A stretch of DNA of 7,141 nt from Lactobacillus sp. (GCA_003482405.1 DMZB01000064.1:1-7141), one strand, 5' to 3'. Positions 1 to 5,925 are shown, numbered from the stretch's first letter. Numbers and translations are program-made. Notes: generated by a model from the sequence alone, not told the origin.

Positions 1-18
1 GATGGGTATAAGGGACAG
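1..18. other. probable residual sequencing adapter (Nextera mosaic end)
   Basis: The first 18 bases match the last 18 bases of the 19-base Tn5/Nextera mosaic end in the orientation that precedes an insert, with 16 of 18 identities. Both mismatches are a G in this sequence (positions 5 and 13). Such a match at the exact edge of the sequence is very unlikely by chance. The true genomic sequence therefore probably begins at 19. The adapter identity comes from knowledge of the library chemistry; that it is an artefact is inferred. Confidence 0.8.
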
Positions 19-536
19 ATGTGTGCCTGCAGCTCGTCAACGCTGTGTCGTCTCGAACGAGCACAGTCTTTAGCCGGGCGACCACAAATTAGACAGGTCC
101 GCGCAGGCATCGCAAAATTTGTTCGCGAAAGTGCTCTTAGGCCGCTTTCACCCGTCAACAGCACATCAGCGTCAAACAACCGACCGAGCGCAAAATCGTC
201 CTCAAAGGAGACTGCCAATCGTTTCACTTGGTCTGCCTTAGCATCGACGACGTAAAATGCCTCCATCCCTGTCGGCCGCTCCCAATGTTCGTCCTCAATG
301 ATTGCGTACTGTTTTTGTGCCATTAAACTGCGCCATTGCGCTTCACCTGCTGTAAAAAGCTTAGCCAGTGCTTCATTATTTTTTATTGGTCCGGGAATAT
401 TCATTTTTAAAGCGACAATCGTTCGACCAGGATACTTAGCGGCTAAATTTTGTTGTAGTGCCACACGATCATCTTTATTCTGCAATACGTCCGCGATGGT
501 TTGAGCGGTTCCATTCAAAAAAATATTTTCAGGCAA
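1..536 (-). CDS. citX: CitX, citrate lyase holo-[acyl-carrier protein] synthase (3'-truncated)
   Basis: CitX transfers the 2'-(5''-phosphoribosyl)-3'-dephospho-CoA prosthetic group onto the apo acyl-carrier subunit CitD, activating citrate lyase in the cytoplasm. The family signatures are visible: PGPIKN at residues 48-53, the nucleotidyltransferase-like GRLFDADV at 118-125, and a C-terminal Cys/His cluster (RTC148, C151, C158-AR, H164). About 172 genuine codons are present against about 183 in E. coli CitX, so only the last residues and the stop are missing. Codons overlapping 1-18 are probably adapter, not protein. Start choice: an in-frame ATG lies at 551, but its own bases form the GGAGGA ribosome site that sits 8 nt before TTG at 536. 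TTG is therefore preferred, and ATG 551 is the alternative (5 residues longer). The gene follows the malic enzyme gene on the same strand but beyond a terminator. No clear promoter of its own was found. Identification is firm; the start is less sure. Confidence 0.93.
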   Translation of the reverse strand, partial: MPENIFLNGTAQTIADVLQNKDDRVALQQNLAAKYPGRTIVALKMNIPGPIKNNEALAKLFTAGEAQWRSLMAQKQYAIIEDEHWERPTGMEAFYVVDAKADQVKRLAVSFEDDFALGRLFDADVLLTGESGLRALSRTNFAMPARTCLICGRPAKDCARSRRHSVDELQAHICPLYP

Positions 537-581
537 TGCGAAGTCCTCCATATAAAATTACCCTTCATAGTTTACACTAAT

Positions 582-633
582 AAAAGCTGGTGTTGAACAG
601 ATTGACCACCCTGTTCAGCACCAGTGCTTTTTT
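582..633 (-). terminator. Rho-independent terminator after the malic enzyme gene
   Basis: A 13-bp stem (588-600 with 611-623, one non-Watson-Crick pair) encloses a 10-nt loop. It is extended by AAAGC/GCTTT (583-587 with 626-630) across a 2-nt bulge. On the minus strand it ends in TTTTATT. It lies about 44 nt after the malic enzyme stop and about 30 nt before citX, so citX is either expressed by read-through or from an unrecognised promoter. The plus strand also has a T run, but no plus-strand gene ends here. Confidence 0.85.
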
Positions 634-676
634 AGACCGCTATTTCAGTATTTGTAGACTCATTAAAATTGCTTTA

Positions 677-1825
677 TTATTTCGCGAAGTCAATCACCGC
701 TTTGGCCACTGTTTGAACCACACCGTCATCAAAGACACCTGGTACAATGTGATCGGCCGTTGGATGTTCAACCAAACTTGCTAATGCCTCAGCTGTAGTC
801 GCTTCCAGCACAAAGGTCACGTGCTTTAACCCACTGGCTAACAGTCCCTTATAAAGGCCTGGGAACACTAAAATATTGTTGACCTGATTAGGATATTGAC
901 TGGAGCCAGTAGCAATAACGGCCGCACCAGCCTTTTTGGCCACCTTCGGATCGATTTCTGGAACGGGGTTTGCCAAACCGAAAATAATCGGTTGATCTGC
1001 CATGTTATGGACATCATCGGCAGTAAGTACATTGGCATCAGACAGGCCAACAAAAACATCCTGATCCTTAATGGCTTCCTGAAGCGTTGTGCCCGATACT
1101 TGTGAACCGAGTTCTTTAGCTAACTGGCGTTGAAAGGCATTGTACCTGTCATCATCAGGCGTAATGACACCATGAATGTCGACCAATGTAATGTGTTTAA
1201 CCCCGGCAGCAAAGAGCAACCGTGCTGTCGCGATTCCAGAGGCCCCTGCACCATTAATTAGCACGCGAAGATCATTAAACGGCTTGCCCACCACTTTGGC
1301 AGCATTCAACAATCCGGCCATAACAACGATTGCGGTCCCTTCTTGATCGTCATGATAAACCGGAATGTTTAGCTCTTTACTTAACCGGTCCTCGATTTCG
1401 AAACAACGTGGTGCGGCAATATCCTCTAGATGGATACCCGCAAAACTCCCTGCGATGTTTTTAATTGTGTCCACAAATGCATCAGTTGAGACCTGCGCGA
1501 CAGACAACGGTAGTGCATTGACACCCGCCAGATCTTTATACAACAGCGATTTGCCTTCAATAACCGGTAAGGCACCTGCGGGACCAATGTTACCAAGGCC
1601 GAGCACTGCCGATCCATCAGAAACCACGGCAACCAGTTTGCCACTCAATGTGTAATGATCCCGCAAGCTTGGATCCTTAGCCAGCATCTTGGAAATTGTC
1701 GCAACCCCTGGGGTATAGGCCTTGCCTAAATCTGCACGATTTTTAACTGCCATCTCTGATTCAATGCCTAACACACCGTTGTGAAGCGCGTGTAACTTCA
1801 ATACATCATCTAATTGATCTGCCAT
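677..1825 (-). CDS. NAD-dependent malic enzyme, short type (MaeE/CitM-like, decarboxylating)
   Basis: A 382-residue cytoplasmic enzyme of the short bacterial malic enzyme family. It oxidatively decarboxylates malate to pyruvate and CO2; relatives in citrate-fermenting lactic acid bacteria (CitM) act mainly as soluble oxaloacetate decarboxylases. Visible landmarks: the catalytic Tyr37 in AYTPGV, the predicted catalytic Lys92 in EGK, metal ligands Glu134/Asp135 in HLEDIAAPR and Asp160 in HDDQEGTA, the dinucleotide loop GAGASG at 192-197, and GLANPVPEI at 283-291. Asp216 at the end of the second Rossmann strand (LVD) suggests NAD rather than NADP. The length is normal for the family and complete at both ends. 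ATG 1825 has a GGGAG ribosome site at good spacing. A citX gene just downstream on the same strand favours a CitM role in citrate breakdown, but sequence alone does not separate malate oxidation from oxaloacetate decarboxylation. The AT-rich upstream region 1867-1912 may carry its operator. Confidence 0.96.
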   Translation of the reverse strand: MADQLDDVLKLHALHNGVLGIESEMAVKNRADLGKAYTPGVATISKMLAKDPSLRDHYTLSGKLVAVVSDGSAVLGLGNIGPAGALPVIEGKSLLYKDLAGVNALPLSVAQVSTDAFVDTIKNIAGSFAGIHLEDIAAPRCFEIEDRLSKELNIPVYHDDQEGTAIVVMAGLLNAAKVVGKPFNDLRVLINGAGASGIATARLLFAAGVKHITLVDIHGVITPDDDRYNAFQRQLAKELGSQVSGTTLQEAIKDQDVFVGLSDANVLTADDVHNMADQPIIFGLANPVPEIDPKVAKKAGAAVIATGSSQYPNQVNNILVFPGLYKGLLASGLKHVTFVLEATTAEALASLVEHPTADHIVPGVFDDGVVQTVAKAVIDFAK

Positions 1826-1866
1826 GTGTCTTCTCCCTCGTTCTTGTTCTACGTCTAATATACACC

Positions 1867-1912
1867 TTTTTTCAAATTTAAAAAATACACATCTTTTTTA
1901 ACAAATTTTAAA
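1867..1912 (-). promoter_or_regulatory. AT-rich operator-like motif pair upstream of the malic enzyme gene
   Basis: Positions 1867-1885 form a near-palindrome (TTTTTTCAAATTTAAAAAA, 16 of 19 symmetric positions). A similar sequence (TTTTTTAACAAATTTTAAA) starts 27 bp further on at 1894. Both lie 40-90 bp upstream of the malic enzyme start. A TATATT -10-like box follows on the minus strand at 1858-1863, but no good -35 is at the right distance. AT-rich operators are known for CitO/CitI-type citrate regulators, so regulator binding is a reasonable guess. It is not shown. Confidence 0.35.
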
Positions 1913-1945
1913 CTGCTTTATTTTAACTAACGCCAAAGCAATTAA

Positions 1946-1974
1946 TTGTTGTTTTATCGCATTGCCCTTAAAAT
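1946..1974 (+). promoter_or_regulatory. promoter of the OsmC-family gene
   Basis: TTGTTG (1946-1951) and TAAAAT (1969-1974) are separated by 17 bp, a good match to a sigma-A promoter. Transcription would start near 1981, giving a leader of about 30 nt that contains the AGGAGGA ribosome site at 1998-2004. Confidence 0.6.
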
Positions 1975-2011
1975 AGACAGCGTAAACTTGATTTGTTAGG
2001 AGGACTTTGAT

Positions 2012-2470
2012 ATGGAAAAATCAGCACGGCCACGAACTACTTACCACACCACAATCATCAATGAAGATGGTGTTTCCGGTCACACGTTTGCACAAGGCGC
2101 GCATCGCGTTGATCTACAGATTCGCAACCCCAAGGACGACACCGAGGGCACTAATCCAGAGCAGCTGCTTGGGATGGCTTTGTCGACCTGTCTCAATGCA
2201 ACGTTTGAAGCCATCGAAAAACGCGACGGCTATGAACACCAGACAAAAGTCCGGGTCGACGTAGATCAGGCTCACGATACGCATGGCCTGCAATTTTTTG
2301 TTGATGTTTCAGTCTACATTCCAGCTGACGAGGTTGATCGTGAGACAGCACAAGCGTGGTTTGAACTAGCTAAAAGCCGTTGCCCGGTTTCGAAAATCGT
2401 TAGCGGTAGCGATAATGTCACCTACACACTCGTTGATGTGTGGGACGATGGCGCAAGCACGGTGTTATAG
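2012..2470 (+). CDS. OsmC/Ohr-family peroxidase
   Basis: A 152-residue cytoplasmic thiol peroxidase of the OsmC/Ohr superfamily, which reduces organic hydroperoxides using two conserved cysteines. The two signature sites are present: Cys60 in the helix after NPEQLL (48-53), and Cys124 in CPVSKIV (124-130). Glu50 is the conserved acid near the active site. Length is normal (about 140-150). ATG 2012 has AGGAGGA 7 nt upstream (1998-2004). An overlapping ORF beginning at 2007 is a shadow. The gene stands alone, divergent from the malic enzyme gene, with its own promoter, and ends 55 nt before a strong hairpin. Whether it belongs to the OsmC or the Ohr branch, and its physiological substrate, cannot be fixed here. 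Lipoyl- or dihydrolipoamide-linked recycling is known for Ohr proteins in general. Confidence 0.93.
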   Translation: MEKSARPRTTYHTTIINEDGVSGHTFAQGAHRVDLQIRNPKDDTEGTNPEQLLGMALSTCLNATFEAIEKRDGYEHQTKVRVDVDQAHDTHGLQFFVDVSVYIPADEVDRETAQAWFELAKSRCPVSKIVSGSDNVTYTLVDVWDDGASTVL

Positions 2471-2525
2471 GCACACCCTGTCTGATTAAAATGTTTCACG
2501 AGCTTAAAAAAACTGATAATTATGC

Positions 2526-2571
2526 AAATCTCCCTCATCAAAGATGAAATAGCCTTTGATGAGGGAGATTT
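2526..2571. terminator. bidirectional terminator between convergent genes
   Basis: A perfect 18-bp inverted repeat (2526-2543 with 2554-2571) encloses a 10-nt loop. It sits between the OsmC gene (plus, ends 2470) and the 77-codon gene (minus, ends 2616), so it can serve both strands. T tracts are short on each side (TTTTC and TTTG), so release may rely on the very stable stem. Confidence 0.85.
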
Positions 2572-2615
2572 TCACTGTCTATAATTTAGAAACAAGTTAA
2601 CTATGACCGTCCAAA

Positions 2616-2840
2616 CTAATAGTTTTTCCCAACATAGCCACAATGTAAATGAATGTAACAACGCTTACCGGCAGCAAAATCTGCAGGCGACAAATCAAAT
2701 TCATAGCCACAATGATTAATGTGTCTGATGCGCATCGGCATTGTTGGATGCCCGGTATACTCAGAACGCCATTCATAATCGGCGCCGTCAGCCGCTTCGT
2801 TTAAAACCTGGTCCGCATAGTTTTGAGTCTTTTCTGCCAA
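2616..2840 (-). CDS. hypothetical protein, small and Cys/His-rich at its C terminus
   Basis: I do not recognise this protein. It has 74 residues from TTG 2840, or 77 from ATG 2849. The ATG directly abuts the AGGGG ribosome site (2850-2854), leaving no spacing, while TTG 2840 lies 8 nt beyond AGGGGA, so TTG is preferred. A stop codon sits two codons upstream of the ATG, so no longer form exists. In the 77-residue numbering, the C-terminal half holds Cys47, Cys64 and Cys70 with His43, His46, His67 and His69, in the pattern HxxHC...C-YIHLHC. This could bind a metal, but it is not a standard zinc ribbon. There is no signal peptide or membrane segment. A good promoter at 2883-2910, a ribosome site and a shared terminator support a real, single-gene transcript. 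Confidence 0.75.
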   Translation of the reverse strand: MAEKTQNYADQVLNEAADGADYEWRSEYTGHPTMPMRIRHINHCGYEFDLSPADFAAGKRCYIHLHCGYVGKNY

Positions 2841-2882
2841 TGAGGACATCCCCTAACTTGATAAATGATATTTCACTTGCTC

Positions 2883-2910
2883 ATAATATCACATGACTGG
2901 AATATGTCCA
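2883..2910 (-). promoter_or_regulatory. extended -10 promoter of the small Cys/His protein gene
   Basis: On the minus strand, TGGACA (2910-2905; 5 of 6 to consensus) precedes TATTAT (2888-2883) by 16 bp. A TGA triplet before TATTAT makes an extended -10. Transcription would start near 2876, about 35 nt before the start codon. Confidence 0.65.
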
Positions 2911-2936
2911 GCGGTTTGCTCAACATGCATGTGTTC

Positions 2937-2957
2937 AAACCACTTTTAAGTGGCTTT
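2937..2957 (-). terminator. weak hairpin after the alpha/beta hydrolase gene
   Basis: CCACTT and AAGTGG (2940-2953) form a short hairpin flanked by AAA and TTT. It lies about 20 nt beyond the hydrolase stop. The stem is short and the T run poor, so termination here may be partial, with transcripts running into the next gene. Confidence 0.35.
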
Positions 2958-2975
2958 CCCTTCGACCTTGGTTAG

Positions 2976-3761
2976 TCAAACTGAAGACGTCAAGAAATCA
3001 AGCAGCGCCGCCGTGGTTAGTGCACTCTGTTCTGCCATGAGGATATGACCGGCGTTTGGAATCACTACAGATTGGCCTTGTTGTGCCATCTTAGCCGTCA
3101 CCTCAGCAAATTTAGGATTGAAATATGGCGATTTTTCGCCTGCTAAAATCAGCAACGGAATCGTTAACTGACGGATCACATCCCGCCAGTCAGCAAACGC
3201 GTGATCAAATAAGAAGGGCAGATTGAGTTGCGCATCATAAGGGTGTTGTGCGGCGACCTGTTTGACAGATTGATACGTGGCATCATCAATATGTTTAAAG
3301 GTCGACGGGCCTAGTGGCATTCTGAAGAAATCCGGAAAGTCTGTCCACGTCACGTCCTTAAATCCAAATGACCAGGTTGCGTCATTGATCATTTTCGGGC
3401 TCTGATCCAAATCAATCACAGCCGCAATATTTTCATCGCCAAACAAAGATAGGTAAGCAAAAATCGTGGCAGCGCCCATTGAATTACCCAATAGAATCAC
3501 ATTTTTTAGGTTTAATTGTTGAATGACCTCGGCCAGATCCATACCGTGACGGCTGATTCGTAACCCCTTCACCGTATGCTGAGAAGCACCCTGATTTCTC
3601 GCATCAACGTTAATTACCCGATAACCGGCTTTCAGCAAGGCAGCAACCTGAACTCGCCAAATCTCCTTTGCACCACCTAACCCAGTCAAAATCACGACTG
3701 GCTGTCCATTACCTTCATCTGTGTAAGCAATTTTTACGTGGTCATTAGTGGTCAAAAACAT
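2976..3761 (-). CDS. alpha/beta-fold hydrolase
   Basis: A 261-residue cytoplasmic serine hydrolase of the alpha/beta fold, near the esterase/haloperoxidase-like branch; the substrate is unknown. Visible elements: the oxyanion-hole region GLGG at 27-30, DARNQGAS at 53-60 (the common D-x-R-G-x-G-x-S position), the nucleophile elbow GNSMG with Ser94, LDQSPKM at 118-124 after the following strand, and the catalytic His239 in NAGHILMAE. The strand LLILAGEKSPYF has Glu209 where many relatives carry the acid Asp. The start is ATG 3761, which has GAGGAGG about 7 nt upstream; a longer reading from TTG 3776 would run through that ribosome site and is rejected. The gene is separated from the upstream thioredoxin gene by a strong terminator, so it is probably its own unit. 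A TGATATGCT extended -10-like sequence lies upstream, but its -35 is poor. Confidence 0.92.
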   Translation of the reverse strand: MFLTTNDHVKIAYTDEGNGQPVVILTGLGGAKEIWRVQVAALLKAGYRVINVDARNQGASQHTVKGLRISRHGMDLAEVIQQLNLKNVILLGNSMGAATIFAYLSLFGDENIAAVIDLDQSPKMINDATWSFGFKDVTWTDFPDFFRMPLGPSTFKHIDDATYQSVKQVAAQHPYDAQLNLPFLFDHAFADWRDVIRQLTIPLLILAGEKSPYFNPKFAEVTAKMAQQGQSVVIPNAGHILMAEQSALTTAALLDFLTSSV

Positions 3762-3832
3762 GAGCACCCTCCTCAAACAGCTGTATTACTTTAAGCATAT
3801 CACAGACGCCTGAATCACTTGACTAAAGGTAG

Positions 3833-3871
3833 AAAAAAACGGTGCAAAGGCCAAATTTGACCCGCACCGTT
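3833..3871 (-). terminator. terminator of the thioredoxin gene
   Basis: AACGGTGC (3838-3845) pairs with GCACCGTT (3864-3871). An inner stem (GGTCAAA/TTTGGCC on the minus strand) is possible too. A run of seven T on the minus strand follows at 3839-3833. It begins about 43 nt after the thioredoxin stop codon. Confidence 0.85.
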
Positions 3872-3913
3872 CAATAAAAAGTGTGGCTTAGAACATGACT
3901 CTCTACCAGTCTC

Positions 3914-4249
3914 TTATGCTGGCTGACCTTCAAGCTTGTCGATAAAACTTTCGACCTCTTGGCGCGTCTTCCGATCGCCGTTTGCAAACCGACCAATCTC
4001 TTTACCATTTTCGTAAGCCACAAAACTAGGAATCCCCATGACTCCAAGTTCTTGTGCAAAGTCAATGTTGGCATCACGATCAACGTGAACCCATTGATAT
4101 TGATCATACTTGGATTCAATTTGTGGCATTACTGGTTTGATAAAGGCACAGTCTGGGCACCAGCCGGCAGTGAAATACAGCATGAACTTGCCGTCTTGTT
4201 TAATGATGTCGTCTAATTGTGCATTACTCAAATCTTCCATTGGTGTCAT
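3914..4249 (-). CDS. thioredoxin-family protein (YtpP-like, WCPDC active site)
   Basis: A 111-residue single-domain thioredoxin-fold protein, cytoplasmic because it has no signal peptide. The redox-active motif is W30-C31-P-D-C34 (WCPDC instead of the classical WCGPC), and the cis-proline is Pro74 in GIPSF. The flanking pattern (FTAGWCPDC...I-KPVMP, VDRD, GIPSFVAY-NGKEIGRF, DRKT) closely follows Bacillus YtpP-like proteins. It probably reduces disulfides or low-molecular-weight thiols; the partner is not evident. ATG 4249 has an AGGAGG ribosome site 7 nt upstream; an internal ATG three codons later is less well placed. It has its own promoter at 4319-4346 and terminator at 3833-3871, so it is monocistronic. 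A 13-bp palindrome over the -10 box suggests control by a repressor, which is inferred. Confidence 0.94.
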   Translation of the reverse strand: MTPMEDLSNAQLDDIIKQDGKFMLYFTAGWCPDCAFIKPVMPQIESKYDQYQWVHVDRDANIDFAQELGVMGIPSFVAYENGKEIGRFANGDRKTRQEVESFIDKLEGQPA

Positions 4250-4318
4250 CGCTATGCCTCCTGAGCATTAGCCGCGAAATTCATATCGCCAGCTAACCCT
4301 TCTTTAAAGTTACTTACT

Positions 4319-4346
4319 ATTTTATAGTGTTTTATTTAAAAGTCAA
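4319..4346 (-). promoter_or_regulatory. promoter of the thioredoxin gene with overlapping palindrome
   Basis: On the minus strand, TTGACT (4346-4341; 5 of 6) and TAAAAT (4324-4319; 5 of 6) are 16 bp apart. The palindrome ACTATTTTATAGT (4316-4328) covers the -10 box and could be a repressor site or simply AT-rich promoter DNA. The 5' leader would be about 60 nt. Confidence 0.65.
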
Positions 4347-4487
4347 CATTATCACCTTTGAAATTGCTCAACCGCATTATTTTACCACATCACAATTCCC
4401 TATATTTTACCGTTTTATCTTATCAACGTGCACCGTTTCACGACCGAGTGTGTTACTCTTACGCTAAGAAGAACGAGGAGGCGCATC

Positions 4488-5531
4488 ATGGCGCAACATC
4501 AAAGACTGATTTCGCTCATTCAACCACCGGTGAGCTTATCCGATAGTAACATGGCGGAATATGTAAATGGCACTTATGATTTATTGGTTCAATTAGCAGA
4601 TCACCAGCAGTGGGACGAAGCGGCCCTAACCGCATTTACAAAACAGGTGGCGACAACTGTAAATGACGCTAATCTAAAAACGCAATTCAGTAACTGGCAG
4701 GCCTCAACTGCCACTGTTGGCAGTCAGGCCTTCGCAACCATGTTTGCGGCCAGCACAATGACTCCGATAGACAAAATTAAACACTTACTCGACACCCTTG
4801 GTGCGCACTTAAATGCCAACACCGGTGATTTAGTAGCTGATCACGAGTTTGCCCGCGAAGCCGGTCCCAGCGATGCCTTTTGGCGCGAACTCTCTCACAC
4901 CGTACAGGCTGCATTCCCTGACGGACTCGCAAAAGATGATGCCACCGTGCGTATGGTTCATCAATTACGTTATTTGATTGACGCTCACAATGTCGCGTAT
5001 GTTCGTCGCAACTTTCAACTAAATGGCGAAAATGACTTAGAGGCCCTCATTGCGTTTGATAAAGACGCACTTGCTCATGGTCAAATCGCCAGTCAGGCAG
5101 ATTCCTCAAGGATGCATAACAAGCAGCCGGCGCCACTGGCTCGTGGTGTATTGCCGGCCTTGCCAACCGCAAATTTCAAACGACTCGTGGCGTTTCATAG
5201 TGAATTTGTGATTGCCCCCGTGCCAGAACCGACCTTCATCACCGTCCCGTTAAGCCAAATTGCCAATGTGAACGACGTGCCGGCCTACGTGCGCGGTCTA
5301 ACAATTGAAGAACGGAACGCGATGATTAACGGTGCCTCGTTCAATTACGCCGATGCTAATGACTACGGTCAGCCAGACAGTCAGCATGCTCTGTTTGATG
5401 TCAATTATGGTGAAAACGATCCCATGGTCCGTCGGTTGGCAATGAAACCTTACACCAGCCCTCGGGCTGAACCACGGGCAATCGCCCTTTTGCAACAACA
5501 ATACGATGCCGCTGTTAGGCAACAACGTTAA
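4488..5531 (+). CDS. uncharacterised 347-residue protein (possibly DUF3114-like)
   Basis: I do not recognise a defined function. The protein is soluble, acidic to neutral, and lacks a signal peptide or membrane segment. The N-terminal two thirds look helical (for example residues 22-105 and 150-200). A conspicuous segment, VHQLRYLIDAHNVAYVRRNF, spans residues 157-176. A proline-rich linker follows (214-226), then a more beta-like C-terminal part with AYVRGLTIEERNAMINGASF at 266-285 and FDVNYGENDP at 303-312. From memory it resembles family DUF3114 of lactobacilli and streptococci, but this is unverified. ATG 4488 has GAGGAGG at 4475-4481, 6 nt upstream; the upstream in-frame ATG at 4428 has no ribosome site and encodes an Arg/Thr-rich stretch unlike protein, so it is rejected. 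A terminator at 5562-5605 separates it from the next genes. Codon use matches its neighbours. Confidence 0.85.
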   Translation: MAQHQRLISLIQPPVSLSDSNMAEYVNGTYDLLVQLADHQQWDEAALTAFTKQVATTVNDANLKTQFSNWQASTATVGSQAFATMFAASTMTPIDKIKHLLDTLGAHLNANTGDLVADHEFAREAGPSDAFWRELSHTVQAAFPDGLAKDDATVRMVHQLRYLIDAHNVAYVRRNFQLNGENDLEALIAFDKDALAHGQIASQADSSRMHNKQPAPLARGVLPALPTANFKRLVAFHSEFVIAPVPEPTFITVPLSQIANVNDVPAYVRGLTIEERNAMINGASFNYADANDYGQPDSQHALFDVNYGENDPMVRRLAMKPYTSPRAEPRAIALLQQQYDAAVRQQR

Positions 5532-5561
5532 TCTAGTATCATGCTCAAATAGCAATAAATC

Positions 5562-5605
5562 AAGGTTTTGTGATTGTCTGTCATTGGCAATTGCAAAACC
5601 TTTTT
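5562..5605 (+). terminator. terminator of the 347-residue protein gene
   Basis: AAGGTTTTG (5562-5570) pairs with CAAAACCTT (5594-5602). After a 2-nt mismatch, ATTG/CAAT extends the stem. A run of five T (5601-5605) follows. It starts 30 nt after the stop codon at 5531. Confidence 0.85.
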
Positions 5606-5674
5606 ATGTCTGCGAAATGAGCACGAAACTTTTCTTTACAAACGTGGTTCCCAATTTCGTTACTATTTACGTAA

Positions 5675-5686
5675 TCGTGGCCACGA
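5675..5686. promoter_or_regulatory. perfect 12-bp palindrome upstream of the DUF1659/DUF2922 operon
   Basis: TCGTGGCCACGA is a perfect palindrome 36 nt before the DUF1659 start. A second short palindrome, TTACGTAA, lies next to it (5667-5674). TTTACA (5635-5640) and TACTAT (5661-5666) resemble promoter boxes, but their 20-bp spacing is too long for a confident call. It could be an operator near the transcription start, or a leader element. Confidence 0.35.
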
Positions 5687-5721
5687 CTTACAACAATCCC
5701 AATTTAAGGAGTAACACTCAC

Positions 5722-5925
5722 ATGTCACAAAAATGGCTTAAAACAAGCGTTCAATACCTTATCTCAGGCGAAGGTCACGCCACGCCAATCAAACGGAACT
5801 ATAACACCGTTGCTCAAGGCGTCACCGACGATCAACTGAGTAAGTTTGGTAACGCACTTGCAACATTATCAAACGACAATGTGGACAACATTTTCGTAAC
5901 CGTCAAACAAGAAGCTAGCAACTAA
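5722..5925 (+). CDS. DUF1659 family protein
   Basis: A 67-residue soluble protein of unknown function. The layout fits DUF1659: an N-terminal strand (KTSVQYLISGE), a basic segment before a conserved NYNTVAQGVTDDQL (residues 26-39), then a helix (FGNALATLSND) and a final strand (NIFVTVKQEA). DUF1659 genes are known in Bacillota to sit directly before DUF2922 genes, which is what is seen here: a DUF2922 gene starts 25 nt downstream. ATG 5722 has AAGGAG (5706-5711) 10 nt upstream; the longer reading from 5506 runs through the previous gene's end and its terminator and is rejected. It heads a small operon. The role is unknown; the pair has no established biochemical activity. Confidence 0.88.
   Translation: MSQKWLKTSVQYLISGEGHATPIKRNYNTVAQGVTDDQLSKFGNALATLSNDNVDNIFVTVKQEASN

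Noticed and set aside
19..504. Plus-strand open frames (78 and 68 residues)
   Set aside because: They lie antisense to citX, whose motifs are clear. They have no ribosome site and an unusual composition.
590..784. Plus-strand 64-residue frame
   Set aside because: It runs across a terminator stem and into the antisense of the malic enzyme gene.
868..1655. Several short frames on both strands
   Set aside because: All are shadows within the malic enzyme gene.
2007..2264. Frame overlapping the OsmC gene
   Set aside because: It overlaps the OsmC reading frame, has poorer start spacing and shows no family features.
3871..4216. 82- and 85-residue frames over the thioredoxin gene
   Set aside because: They are shadows of the WCPDC thioredoxin gene; one runs through its terminator arm.
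4428..4487. Longer start for the 347-residue protein
   Set aside because: It has no ribosome site and adds an Arg/Thr-rich segment, while ATG 4488 has an ideal GAGGAGG.
5506..5721. N-terminal extension of the DUF1659 protein
   Set aside because: It overlaps the end of the previous gene and passes through a terminator; ATG 5722 has a good ribosome site and matches the family length.
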